From: Oscillospiraceae bacterium
GTDB taxonomy: Bacteria; Bacillota; Clostridia; Oscillospirales; Oscillospiraceae
DNA: 56,190 nucleotides
NCBI GenBank assembly: GCA_017619715.1
Contig: JAFZRS010000027.1
Span: forward strand, 1-56,190
Reading direction: 5' to 3'
The notes under the pieces: model-generated
Told to the model about the DNA's origin: nothing
Seen by the model: only the letters and a program-made list of their open reading frames with translations
Databases searched by the model: none
Shown: positions 16,012 through 24,081 of the stretch, in pieces
Position numbering within the stretch: the first letter of the stretch is position 1
Layout: each line of letters starts with the position of its first letter
Translations under genes and position numbers: made by a program

Positions 16012-17867
16012 TGCAGCGCCTCCTTTAACGTATCCGCTACGGAGGCGGCGTCCAACCGGCAGCGGCGGTAGAGCTGTGCAACCGTTCCGTGATCGGGAAC
16101 AGATGCTCCCGGATTCTGCAAAATCACCTTTTCCGGCACCGAGCCGCCCTCCGCCAGCAGTGCGGCCAGCCGCTGTCCCACACAGCCGCTCTCCAGACAA
16201 TCCTCCAAAACCAAAAGGCAGCGCCGTGAGAGCGCCATGGCGCATGCTTCCTGCGCCGTGAGAGGGGCGATGCGGCGCAGCTGCACAACCTGCGCCTCAA
16301 TGCCTGCCTCGTGCAAAATCTCCGCCGCACCCATTGCCTCGCGGATCAAGGTGCCGTATGTAACGATGGAACATGCCGTACCCTGCCGCCGTACGGCAAA
16401 GGAAGCGTGGTCGGAAACAACTTTCGATCCGCTCTCACTCGGCTCCCCGCCCCGGGGATATCGAACCGCCACCGGGCCGTCGTATTCATCGATCGCCTGA
16501 CGGAGCATGGCGCGAAGCTCCGCAAAATCGGAAGGACACAGTACCGTCATGCCGGGTATCATCGAGAGATACGCCGGATCAAAACAGCCGTGGTGCGTTT
16601 CGCCGTCTGCGCCCACCAGTCCGGCGCGATCCACCGCAAAGACCACGTGGAGATTTTGCAGTGACACGTCGTGAAGAAGTTGGTCAAAGCTGCGCTGCAA
16701 AAAGGTGGAATACACGGCAAAGACAGGGATCATTCCCTGCTTTGCCATGCCTGCCGCCATCGCGGCGGCATGCTCCTCGGCAATACCTACGTCAAAGAAT
16801 CGCTCGGGAAAGGCGGCGGAAAAAGCGGTAAGACCTGTTCCGCTCGGCATACCGGCAGTGATGGCGCAGATGCGGCTGTTTTGCCCGGCAAGCTCCGTCA
16901 ATGCCTCGCCAAACGCGGAGGAGAAATCCGCGCCGCTTTTGCATTGCGGCTGTCCCGTTTGTATGCTGAAAGGTCCGACACTGTGCCAGCGATCCGGCTC
17001 CTGCTCGGCAGGCGGATACCCTTTACCTTTGATGGTATGTACATGGAGCAGTACAGGCCGTCCGGCGTTCTTTGCCGCGGTCAGCGCGCTGACGAGTTGC
17101 GGGATATGATGACCGTTCACCGGACCGATATATTGGAAACCCATATGCTCAAAAAGCGTACTGCCGGGGAAAACGGATTCCTTGAGCGCTGTTTTGATAT
17201 GATGGCTGACGCGGTAGACACGTTTTCCGGCGGTTGTGCCGCCGAGAAAACGGCGGTAGCGCTGCTTAAACGCCTGATAGCTGGGATTGCGCCGCAAGCG
17301 CGCCAAGTGTCTTGCTAAACCGCCCACATTGCGGCTGATGGACATACCGTTGTCGTTCAGGATCACGATCAGCGGCTCACCGGAGGCGCCGGCATCATTG
17401 AGCCCTTCAAAACTCAATCCTCCGCCCAGCGCACCGTCGCCCAATAGCGCGATCACGCTGTAATCCTGCTTTTGCAAAGTACGCCCGCGCGCCATTCCCA
17501 ATGCCACGGAGACGGAATTGGACGCGTGTCCGGCAATAAAGGCGTCGTGCACGCTCTCACGCGGCTTGGGAAAGCCGGATAATCCGTCCTGCCGGCGCAG
17601 CGTGGAAAACTGCACCTGCCGCCCCGTCAACAGTTTGTGGACGTAGCACTGATGTCCCACATCAAATACAAGGCGGTCGCGGGAGGTGTCAAACACCCGA
17701 TGGATCGCCACCGTCAATTCCACTACGCCCAGATTCGATGCCAAATGTCCGCCGGTGGTACTGATACCGCGCAACAGCTCGCTGCGCAATTCTTCGCACA
17801 GAAGCGGCAGTTGATCCTTGCTCAATTTTTTCACGTCAGCCGGGCTGGCAATATGTTCTAAAATCAA
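16008..17867 (-). CDS. dxs: 1-deoxy-D-xylulose-5-phosphate synthase
   Basis: 619-residue thiamine diphosphate enzyme condensing pyruvate and glyceraldehyde-3-phosphate in the first step of the MEP isoprenoid pathway. Visible are GHQCYVHKLLTGR near residue 70, the ThDP motif GDGALGGGLSFEGLNDAG near 145 ending in NDNGMSI, and the second-domain GIAEEHAAAMAAGMA. The start is TTG after GAGG. It is directly behind oapA and the OLE-like RNA, with ispA on the other side, so two isoprenoid genes bracket the RNA. Confidence 0.97.
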   Translation of the reverse strand: MILEHIASPADVKKLSKDQLPLLCEELRSELLRGISTTGGHLASNLGVVELTVAIHRVFDTSRDRLVFDVGHQCYVHKLLTGRQVQFSTLRRQDGLSGFPKPRESVHDAFIAGHASNSVSVALGMARGRTLQKQDYSVIALLGDGALGGGLSFEGLNDAGASGEPLIVILNDNGMSISRNVGGLARHLARLRRNPSYQAFKQRYRRFLGGTTAGKRVYRVSHHIKTALKESVFPGSTLFEHMGFQYIGPVNGHHIPQLVSALTAAKNAGRPVLLHVHTIKGKGYPPAEQEPDRWHSVGPFSIQTGQPQCKSGADFSSAFGEALTELAGQNSRICAITAGMPSGTGLTAFSAAFPERFFDVGIAEEHAAAMAAGMAKQGMIPVFAVYSTFLQRSFDQLLHDVSLQNLHVVFAVDRAGLVGADGETHHGCFDPAYLSMIPGMTVLCPSDFAELRAMLRQAIDEYDGPVAVRYPRGGEPSESGSKVVSDHASFAVRRQGTACSIVTYGTLIREAMGAAEILHEAGIEAQVVQLRRIAPLTAQEACAMALSRRCLLVLEDCLESGCVGQRLAALLAEGGSVPEKVILQNPGASVPDHGTVAQLYRRCRLDAASVADTLKEALQ

Positions 17868-17889
17868 AAACAGTCGCCTCGTTTCATCT

Positions 17890-18429
17890 CTAAAGATGCA
17901 GCGCGTGCATGATACACGCTACCCGATGCACCACCCGGGTACAGTCGTGGATAGCGACCGTCTTGCCCAGCGCCTTGCCGCCGATGGTCAAGCCGGAGAT
18001 CAACGCCGTAATAGAAATGGAGATCAGGATAGAAGCGGTGGATAGGCTTCGCTGCAGCTCCACCACGATCACCGCCGCTGTGGAACCGCTGACGATGCCG
18101 CAGATATCACCCACCACGTCGTTACAAAAGGAACTGACGCGGCTGGCATTGTTCAAAAGCCGGATCGCCTCCCGTCCGCCGCGCTCTTTGTGCGCCGCCA
18201 TGGAGTGAAACGGCCGCGGATCAGCGGCGGTAACCGCCACGCCGATCATATCAAACACGATACCCAGCGCGATAAAAACCGCCAGCACCAGCCCCGCCGC
18301 CAAGACTCCCGTCCCGCTCATCGCCGAGGTGGACAGAAAGCTCAAAACGGCGCTCAACGCCACGGACATAAGAAAGACCCGGATGACCCAATGATCGCCC
18401 TTTTTCTTGTCCTTTTCCTTTTTGCTCAA
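17890..18429 (-). CDS. oapA: OLE-associated membrane protein OapA (four-helix)
   Basis: 179-residue membrane protein with four hydrophobic helices (about 16-38, 44-72, 103-128, 136-160) and a basic, lysine-rich N-terminus (SKKEKDKKKGDHW). The length, topology and position, directly behind a large structured RNA and before dxs, are those of OapA, the membrane partner of OLE RNA. In Bacillus halodurans that complex affects tolerance to alcohol, cold and magnesium. The protein is distantly similar in style to DUF21/CorC-type Mg transporters. TTG at 18429 follows GTGAGGA with 8 bases; a GTG five codons upstream (18444) has no site. Identification rests on context plus topology. Confidence 0.8.
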   Translation of the reverse strand: MSKKEKDKKKGDHWVIRVFLMSVALSAVLSFLSTSAMSGTGVLAAGLVLAVFIALGIVFDMIGVAVTAADPRPFHSMAAHKERGGREAIRLLNNASRVSSFCNDVVGDICGIVSGSTAAVIVVELQRSLSTASILISISITALISGLTIGGKALGKTVAIHDCTRVVHRVACIMHALHL

Positions 18430-18449
18430 AACGTTCGTCCTCACTGGTA

Positions 18450-19113
18450 AAATTGCTGAACAGGGCGGCTTCGAAGGTAAATCTTACGGCTTAGGTACGG
18501 GTTGGCTTTCCCCGCGGCACACCTGTCGTTGCCAATCAGGCGGTTTCCCGTTCGGTGCCGTGTCACGCTGTTACCGTATGCGTGATACCCGACTGCCACT
18601 TAGTCCGCACTGCAATCCCTCCGACGCCCCCGATGGGACAGCCTAGGTGATTTCCACAGCAGTCAAACCGTTTCTTATCCTCTTTTGCAGACTGGGTTTC
18701 AAGGGAATAGCACGTTGTCTCTGGCCGGAGAGTCCGCGCATCAGCTCCCCTATCCACCCAACCCACGCAAGGCAGGCTACTCTGCACACAGCGTTCAGGC
18801 GGTCTATGGCCGCTTTGCACCGCATTGCAGGTTTCTTATCATCTGCCTCGTACGAAAGTCGCTTACCGCAACGGGGAGTACGCCTTCGCACAACAGCAGG
18901 TCTCCACAGGCGCAGGGTCGGGTCCTCCATGCCATTGGAGGGCGCCCTACGCCCGCAGGCGGCGGCAAATGCCGCGCCTCCCTCCAGCACCCACCCCAAA
19001 CTGGGCGTAAAAAGCAGGCACCAGAGGTTTCACAGTTGTGCCCTTTAAGGGATTTTTAGGCCCCTCTTAGGAAACGGCAGATCTGACTAGGATACTGCGC
19101 CGCTGTTCAGTCA
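18450..19113 (-). ncRNA. ole: OLE RNA (ornate large extremophilic RNA), ~660 nt
   Basis: No credible gene lies between ispA and oapA for over 800 bases. The stretch has many paired segments and its own promoter. Its ends pair: CTGAACAG near the 5' end (19103-19110 on the minus strand) with CTGTTCAG at the 3' end (18456-18463), flanked by further G/C pairing. An internal hairpin includes TATCACGC/GCGTGACA. Size (~600-660 nt), orientation, and position between ispA and oapA-dxs within a nusB-xseA-xseB-ispA-dxs-tlyA cluster match OLE RNA, a membrane-associated RNA of unknown biochemical activity. The 5' end is set by the promoter and the 3' end by the terminal helix; both are approximate. Confidence 0.85.
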
Positions 19114-19119
19114 CTCTAT

Positions 19120-19148
19120 ATGATAACACATTTATTTGAAATTGACAA
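19120..19148 (-). promoter_or_regulatory. Promoter of the OLE RNA
   Basis: TTGTCA (19143-19148), 17-base spacer, TATCAT (19120-19125) on the minus strand; each hexamer has one mismatch to consensus. The predicted start is about 19113, just before the terminal helix. Confidence 0.75.
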
Positions 19149-19183
19149 CCGGTATTATACAGAATATGCAGTATATCCTGCAT

Positions 19184-19227
19184 AAAAACAGCAACGCACG
19201 CCTGCCGTGATTGGCAAGCGCACGTTG
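19184..19227 (-). terminator. Terminator between ispA and the OLE RNA
   Basis: A 15-bp stem with three G-U pairs (CAACGTGCGCTTGCC with GGCAGGCGTGCGTTG, 6-base loop) is followed on the minus strand by CTGTTTTT. A second small hairpin, TATGCAG / CTGCATA (19165-19184), lies immediately after. It would separate OLE transcription from ispA. Confidence 0.7.
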
Positions 19228-19243
19228 AAAATCAAACGTCATT

Positions 19244-20113
19244 TTACTTGATCCTGCTGACCATTTGATCCGCCAACTGCCAGAGAAAGCCGTGATCGCC
19301 CCAGCCGGATACGGCAGCCTTGGCACGGACGGAACAGTTTTCCACCTTCTTTTGGCAGGCTTCCACACCCTTCAGATCCACGTAGGTGACCTTTCCGGAG
19401 GCTTGATCGGACCCGATGGGCTTGCCGAAGGTGCTCTCGTCCCCCGTCACGTCCAGAATATCGTCCCGGAGCTGGAAGCCCCAACCCAGATACTGTGCAT
19501 ACTGCACCGCCTGCATACGCATGGTGGGCGGCATCTTTGCGGCAATACAGCCCAACTCCGCCGCGGCGGCAATCATGACGCCTGTTTTGAGACGGTTCAC
19601 CTCACGCAGTCCAGCTTCGTCGCGTATATCGTATACGGTGTCCAGCACCTGACCTGCCACCATGCCGTCTGCGCCGCAGGCGTCGGCAAGCACGCGGATC
19701 GCCTGTACCTTGTTCTCGGCGGTCATCATCGGTGCCTGGGCAATCAGGCGGAACGCCTCCGGCTGCAACGCATCTCCTGCCAAAACAGCCAGCGCCTCAC
19801 CGTAAACCTTGTGGTTGGTTGGGCGGCCGCGGCGCAGATCGTCGTTGTCCATACAGGGCAGATCGTCGTGAATGAGGCTGTAATTATGCACCAGCTCCAA
19901 GGCGCACGCATAGGGCAGCGCCAGATGCCAGTCCGTGCCGCCCAACCTGGCGAACTCCAGCGTCAGAACCGGACGGATCCGCTTGCCGCCGGAGAGCAGA
20001 CTGTACCGAATCGCCTCATAGAGCTTGCTGTAGGACCTGTCCTGCGTGAACAGACGATCCAGATACGATTCAATCGCCTCCTGATAGGCGGTGTATCTTT
20101 CCGTATAGTCCAT
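19244..20113 (-). CDS. ispA: Farnesyl/geranyl diphosphate synthase IspA
   Basis: 289-residue trans-prenyltransferase producing farnesyl diphosphate for quinone, lipid-carrier and other isoprenoids. First aspartate-rich motif DDLPCMDNDDLRRGRPT near residue 80, second DDILDVTGDESTFGKP near 220. The ATG follows GGAGGAG, 2 bases after the xseB stop. It ends with a terminator ahead of the OLE RNA. Confidence 0.96.
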   Translation of the reverse strand: MDYTERYTAYQEAIESYLDRLFTQDRSYSKLYEAIRYSLLSGGKRIRPVLTLEFARLGGTDWHLALPYACALELVHNYSLIHDDLPCMDNDDLRRGRPTNHKVYGEALAVLAGDALQPEAFRLIAQAPMMTAENKVQAIRVLADACGADGMVAGQVLDTVYDIRDEAGLREVNRLKTGVMIAAAAELGCIAAKMPPTMRMQAVQYAQYLGWGFQLRDDILDVTGDESTFGKPIGSDQASGKVTYVDLKGVEACQKKVENCSVRAKAAVSGWGDHGFLWQLADQMVSRIK

Positions 20114-20115
20114 AT

Positions 20116-20346
20116 TTACTCCTCCGAATCAAACGGCGATTCCACCGGGGCGCCGTCCTCCCCTTTTGCCAGCTTCACCACCTGCTGCTCCGCCTGTTCC
20201 AGTTCCCGCCGGCAATCGTTGACCAGCTCCGATCCCTCGGTGAACAGCGCCATAGACGCATCCAGTTGGGCGTCGCCTTTCTCCAGCAGCGTGACAATTT
20301 GTTCCAAACGAAGCATTTTCTCCTCAAATGTCTTTTTCTCCGCCAT
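20116..20346 (-). CDS. xseB: Exodeoxyribonuclease VII small subunit
   Basis: 76-residue helical protein of the XseB family (FEEKMLRLEQIVTLLEKGD, then a second helix ELEQAEQQVVKL). It forms exonuclease VII with XseA, degrading single-stranded DNA. The ATG follows AGGAGGG, 11 bases after xseA. Confidence 0.95.
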   Translation of the reverse strand: MAEKKTFEEKMLRLEQIVTLLEKGDAQLDASMALFTEGSELVNDCRRELEQAEQQVVKLAKGEDGAPVESPFDSEE

Positions 20347-20357
20347 GATAATCCCTC

Positions 20358-21557
20358 CTATTCCGTATCGTCCACCGTACAGTCCAGCGTTCCCTCGCCC
20401 AGTCGGACGCGGATCCGATCGCCCTGGGAAACCTGCGCGGCGGTGCGCAGTATCCTTCCGTCTGCCGTGTGCGCCACGGCGTAGCCGCGGCTTAAAACCT
20501 TCAAGGGGCTCAGCGCGTCCAGCGACGCCGTCAATCGGGTAAAGCGATGCTTTTCCGACGCCAAGCGGCTTACCGCCGCCGAGGTCAGTTTTTCCTGCAT
20601 ATGATCCAGCTGTATGCGCCGATCCTGCAAAAAAGCAGTCGGATCGGTGAGCACGCGCTTATTTCCCAGCGCGTTCAACCGCTGCGTTTGAAGATCCAGC
20701 AGATTTCGTATTCCCTGCGTCATACGTGTTTGCGTTTGATGGAAAGATCGAAGAAGCTCCGTTAGATCCGGCACGGCGATCTCCGCCGCGTTGGACGGCG
20801 TGGAGGCACGGCGATCCGCCACAAAATCGGAGATGGTTACGTCCGGCTCGTGCCCCACGGCGGATATCACGGGAATCTCCGATTCGTAGATGGCGCGGGC
20901 GACGCGCTCGTCATTGAATGCCCACAGATCCTCCAGCGAGCCGCCGCCGCGTCCGGTAATCAGCACGTCCGCAATCTTCCAGCGATTGGCGTAGCGGATC
21001 GCGCCCACAATCTCAGGCGGCGCTTCCGTCCCCTGTACCCGCACCGGCAACAGCAGTACCTTTGCCAGCGGGTAACGGCGGCGGAGTATGCGGATCATAT
21101 CGTGAATCGCCGCACCGGCGGAGGAGGTTACAATGGCGATCCGCCGGGGAAAGAGCGGCAGGGGTTTTTTATGCGATTCGTCAAATAACCCCTCTTTCCA
21201 AAGTTTTTCCTTGAGCTGTTCGAACGCCACATGCAAATCCCCCACGCCGTCCGGCGTGAGCTGTTGGCAGTAGAGCTGATACGCTCCGTCCCGGGGATAG
21301 ACGCTGACGCGCCCGCATACGATGACCTTCATGCCGTTTTCCGGGCGAAAACGCAGCTTCACAGCGGCGCTTTTGAACATCACGCACCTTAGGGAGCTTT
21401 CACCGTCTTTGAGTGTGAAGTAGTGGTGACCGGAGGGGTATATTTTGTAATTGGACAGCTCCCCCTGCACGAAAACACCGTCCAGCTCCGGCGCGCCGTC
21501 GATCAGTTCCTTGATAAGACCGTTGAGCTGTGTAACGCTGAAAATCGGGCGATCTAT
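20358..21557 (-). CDS. xseA: Exodeoxyribonuclease VII large subunit, apparent ATA start
   Basis: 399 residues if begun at 21557. N-terminal OB-fold domain (SVTQLNGLIKELI, VFVQGELSNYK), then the nuclease domain with VTSSAGAAIHDMIRIL, GRGGGSLEDLWAFN and VGHEPDVTISDFVAD. A perfect GAGGAGG lies 8 bases before an ATA codon that aligns with the usual N-terminus (DRPIFSVTQLN follows). The nearest in-frame GTG overlaps the ribosome site and the nearest in-frame TTG lacks one. So either ATA is used as start or a sequence change hit an ATG. A terminator-like hairpin lies just upstream. Confidence 0.93.
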   Translation of the reverse strand: MDRPIFSVTQLNGLIKELIDGAPELDGVFVQGELSNYKIYPSGHHYFTLKDGESSLRCVMFKSAAVKLRFRPENGMKVIVCGRVSVYPRDGAYQLYCQQLTPDGVGDLHVAFEQLKEKLWKEGLFDESHKKPLPLFPRRIAIVTSSAGAAIHDMIRILRRRYPLAKVLLLPVRVQGTEAPPEIVGAIRYANRWKIADVLITGRGGGSLEDLWAFNDERVARAIYESEIPVISAVGHEPDVTISDFVADRRASTPSNAAEIAVPDLTELLRSFHQTQTRMTQGIRNLLDLQTQRLNALGNKRVLTDPTAFLQDRRIQLDHMQEKLTSAAVSRLASEKHRFTRLTASLDALSPLKVLSRGYAVAHTADGRILRTAAQVSQGDRIRVRLGEGTLDCTVDDTE

Positions 21558-21585
21558 GGCGCACACCTCCTCATAATCATGCAAA

Positions 21586-21614
21586 GCAGGCAGAGTGAAC
21601 GACACTCTGCCTGC
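21586..21614 (-). terminator. Terminator-like hairpin between nusB and xseA
   Basis: GCAGGCAGAGTG and CACTCTGCCTGC form a perfect 12-bp stem with a 5-base loop, followed on the minus strand by TTTGCATGATT. It begins 5 bases after the nusB stop and lies 17 bases before the xseA ribosome site. The U tract is short, so partial termination or attenuation is possible. Confidence 0.6.
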
Positions 21615-21618
21615 CCTT

Positions 21619-22068
21619 TTATTCCGTGGTTTCCTGCCGCACGAAGCTGCCCAGAATCCCGTTGAGAAAACGGACTGTCTCGGGCGACTCATATTTCTTG
21701 GCAATCTCTACCGCCTCGTTGATGGCGGCGCCGTCGGGGATCTCCGGCAGATAGAGTATCTCATACATCGCCACGCGCATAATGGCTGACGCCATCAGTG
21801 AAATGCGCTCAAAGCGCCAGTTCCGGGCGTATTTTTCGATATAGGCGTCCAGCTCGGCGGCGTGCTCTGCCACGCCGGAGACGAGCCGGCGAATGTATTG
21901 ACGCTGTTTTTCGTTGGGCGGTTGAGCGTAGACATCGCATTCCCCCGCCAGCGCGGCAAACGTATCCGCCGCCAGACGGTGATCCAAGAATTCCTCGATG
22001 GTGAGGTCTGTAAAGCTCAGCTCATACGCCAAATGCGCGGCGATCTCCCGGGCAGTATTCCGTGTCAT
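21619..22068 (-). CDS. nusB: Transcription antitermination factor NusB
   Basis: 149-residue helical protein that binds BoxA RNA with NusE during rRNA transcription. The family pattern is visible: TRNTAREIAAHLAYEL at the start, LMASAIMRVAMYEILYL, PDGAAINEAVEIAKKY and FLNGILGSF at the end. The ATG at 22068 follows AAGGAAA; the frame extends 49 codons upstream as a shadow of the Asp23 gene. Confidence 0.95.
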   Translation of the reverse strand: MTRNTAREIAAHLAYELSFTDLTIEEFLDHRLAADTFAALAGECDVYAQPPNEKQRQYIRRLVSGVAEHAAELDAYIEKYARNWRFERISLMASAIMRVAMYEILYLPEIPDGAAINEAVEIAKKYESPETVRFLNGILGSFVRQETTE

Positions 22069-22096
22069 CGGTATCGTTTCCTTTTCCTGTTGTTCC

Positions 22097-22456
22097 TCAA
22101 TTAAAGCTGATGCCGCCCACATGGACGTTGACAGTGCCAACCTTGAAGCCGGTAGAGCCTTCCAGCGTAGTGAACACCGCCTCCTGCACCTTTGCCGCCA
22201 CATCGGAGATCTCACAGCCGTAACGGATCACGAGAAAGAGATTCACCGCCAGACCCTCGCCGTCCATCTCCACGCGGACGCCCTTCGCCGTCATTTTTTT
22301 GCCGCCCATCAGATCGGATACGTTGCTGCCCAGCAGACCGCTCACGCCGTCCACTTCCAACGCAGTAGCCGTTGCCAGATTGGCGACGACTTCCTCCGAG
22401 ATCTGGATATTTCCCATATCCTCCTGGCGGATCATATACTCTCTGTTTTCAGCCAT
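22097..22456 (-). CDS. Asp23/Gls24 family envelope-stress protein
   Basis: 119-residue Asp23/Gls24-domain protein (residues ~15-115): NIQISEEVVANLATATALEV, then GVRVEMDGEGLAVNLFLVI and KVGTVNVHVGGISF. Family members associate with the cell envelope and are linked to cell wall stress; in Clostridia one copy is usual before nusB. The ATG follows AGGAG. It has its own promoter overlapped by repeated AACTGTT elements. Confidence 0.93.
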   Translation of the reverse strand: MAENREYMIRQEDMGNIQISEEVVANLATATALEVDGVSGLLGSNVSDLMGGKKMTAKGVRVEMDGEGLAVNLFLVIRYGCEISDVAAKVQEAVFTTLEGSTGFKVGTVNVHVGGISFN

Positions 22457-22472
22457 GGCAAGACAAACTCCT

Positions 22473-22543
22473 AACTGTTATTTTCCTTTGCACGTACATA
22501 GTTACAGTAATTATAACAGTTCCGGCAGAAAATTACAACAGTT
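22473..22543 (-). promoter_or_regulatory. asp23 promoter with three AACTGTT repeats
   Basis: Minus-strand promoter TTGTAA (22533-22538), 17 bases, TATAAT (22510-22515). The words AACTGTTGTAATT and AACTGTTATAATT (12 of 13 identical, cores at 22537-22543 and 22515-22521) overlap the -35 and -10. A third, inverted copy (AACTGTTATTTT on the plus strand, core 22473-22479) lies by the ribosome site. Their placement suggests a repressor operator; the regulator is unknown. Confidence 0.6.
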
Positions 22544-23090
22544 AATTTGCCTCAACGATCTTGATCTGTTCCGGGGTATAATTCGTCTCGCTGACGACTA
22601 TATCCTTGATCCGCGCTACGTCTGTCACGTCCAGTCCGTCCGGCGCGGAGACCACCACGCTGATGGATTCGGCGCCCATGAACGCCACGCAGTCATCATA
22701 CCCCTTGGCGGTGACAAGGCTTTCAATCTGGGATTCCGCCACCGTATACGCCGCCAGCACCTGCAGCGTCTGGGACGCCTCGTTGAGTGTTGCCGCGTCG
22801 GCGTTTTTATCCGTCTCCGCCTCCTGCAGCATGCTGATGGCGGTGTCCCGCGCCTGCTTGCGGCTCAGCCGCGCCGTGGCAAAGTAGTCGTTCTCATCCA
22901 CCGTGGGTAAATCAGCCGTCTGATCTGCCGGTTGATTTACTTTTTCCCCGGCGTTGACAAGAGTGGATTCGCCCAGCACACGGGAGCTGTCCTCCACCTG
23001 ATCGGCATACCGCCAGTTCAAATAGACCGCCGTGCCGACCAACAGCAAAACGCTTGCAATGACCACGCGCTTTTTCCAGAGTTTTTTCAT
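22542..23090 (-). CDS. spoIIIAH: Stage III sporulation protein AH
   Basis: 182-residue membrane protein of the SpoIIIA-SpoIIQ feeding-tube complex linking mother cell and forespore. One N-terminal helix (VVIASVLLLVGTAVYL, residues 8-24), then a linker and a ring-forming EscJ/PrgK-like domain (RKQARDTAISML to the end, with NYTPEQIKIVE). ATG at 23090 follows AGGAGGG. It is the last gene of the spoIIIA operon. Confidence 0.92.
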   Translation of the reverse strand: MKKLWKKRVVIASVLLLVGTAVYLNWRYADQVEDSSRVLGESTLVNAGEKVNQPADQTADLPTVDENDYFATARLSRKQARDTAISMLQEAETDKNADAATLNEASQTLQVLAAYTVAESQIESLVTAKGYDDCVAFMGAESISVVVSAPDGLDVTDVARIKDIVVSETNYTPEQIKIVEAN

Positions 23091-23101
23091 GTTTGACCCT
23101 C

Positions 23102-23611
23102 CTATGATTGTTTCCATTTTACAACTGATATCTTATCCGAGCTCAAACCGGTGAGCGCGGAGACTGCTTCCACCACCGCCAACCGCACCGCCGCGTTTCC
23201 CGCGCCTTGGCAGACCACCACCGCACCTTGATACACCGGGCACAGCTGGCGCGTGATCACCACCTCCTGATAGCCGCTGCCGCGGTTGACGGTCACCGTC
23301 TCTCGCCGAGAACGCGTATCGCCGCTGCCGCCGGTTTGATCTGTGTCCGCCGCCAGTTGGAGCTGAGGACCGCTGGATAATGTCAGCATCACCCGCAGTC
23401 GCCCCACACCGTCTATATGACCCAGGAGCGCCTCCATCTTTGACTCCGTCTCCTCCAGGGAGTACAGCTCCGCATCGTAGAGCGATTCCTTCTCCTGCAC
23501 GCCGGAGTCGCTCCCGAAACGGGGCAGCAACATCAGCAAAACGCCTGCCAGAACGATTATCACGGCGTATTTATATTTCTTCCATATTTGATCCAATTTG
23601 AGTATACGCAT
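23102..23611 (-). CDS. spoIIIAG: Stage III sporulation protein AG
   Basis: 169-residue protein with an N-terminal membrane helix (YAVIIVLAGVLLMLLPRFG, residues ~15-33) and a soluble ring domain containing the family segment YQEVVITRQLCPVYQGAVVV and LTGLSSDKISVVK at the end. It forms a large ring in the SpoIIIA channel. ATG at 23611 follows GGAGAG inside the end of spoIIIAF. Confidence 0.92.
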   Translation of the reverse strand: MRILKLDQIWKKYKYAVIIVLAGVLLMLLPRFGSDSGVQEKESLYDAELYSLEETESKMEALLGHIDGVGRLRVMLTLSSGPQLQLAADTDQTGGSGDTRSRRETVTVNRGSGYQEVVITRQLCPVYQGAVVVCQGAGNAAVRLAVVEAVSALTGLSSDKISVVKWKQS

Positions 23612-23613
23612 GG

Positions 23614-24081
23614 CTATCTCTCCTGCCAGATCTGGCACTGCGGTGCGATTCCCAACTCCGTTTCTATGTAATCCGAAAGCGCCGCGTCCCACGGTACATC
23701 CAATGTCACGCGATCCGGATACGGCACACCGTCGCGCAGGCGCGTTTCCACCGCCGGGTGACAGACAACGCCCAACGTCAGACCTTTGTCCGATATATAT
23801 GCGGCAAGGCGCTCGGCTATGATTGTTTCTGTGCGTTTGAGGTTCTCCTCCTGATACATCTCGATCTGCTTTTCAATTTCCCGACTGTAGCGTTCATAGG
23901 AGAGATCCCAACCGATATCCAGCCGCGTCAACGGGCGCAGTATTACCAGCAGCAGTACCGTTCCGCCGGTAAAGGCAACGATGGAACGGAGCTTTCCGCC
24001 GCCGGCAAGGGCGTAAATGACCGTAAGGATCAGCGCCGCGGCGACAACGCAGAATATCCAGTTTCGTATGGACTCGATCAC
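23614..24081 (-). CDS. spoIIIAF: Stage III sporulation protein AF
   Basis: 155-residue protein with two N-terminal membrane helices (IRNWIFCVVAAALILTVIY and IVAFTGGTVLLLVILRPL) and a soluble C-terminal domain, the usual SpoIIIAF arrangement. The GTG at 24081 overlaps the spoIIIAE stop in GTGA. The open frame runs far upstream without sense, so the coupled GTG is the likely start. Confidence 0.9.
   Translation of the reverse strand: MIESIRNWIFCVVAAALILTVIYALAGGGKLRSIVAFTGGTVLLLVILRPLTRLDIGWDLSYERYSREIEKQIEMYQEENLKRTETIIAERLAAYISDKGLTLGVVCHPAVETRLRDGVPYPDRVTLDVPWDAALSDYIETELGIAPQCQIWQER

Noticed and set aside
18563..19059. Several open frames on both strands between ispA and oapA
   Set aside because: They overlap each other, lack ribosome sites and resemble no family; the region is better explained as the structured OLE RNA.
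18450..19113. RNase P RNA, tmRNA or a group II intron
   Set aside because: The conserved RNase P core (GAGGAAAGTCC...), a tRNA-like end and intron domain V were not found, while the gene context fits OLE.
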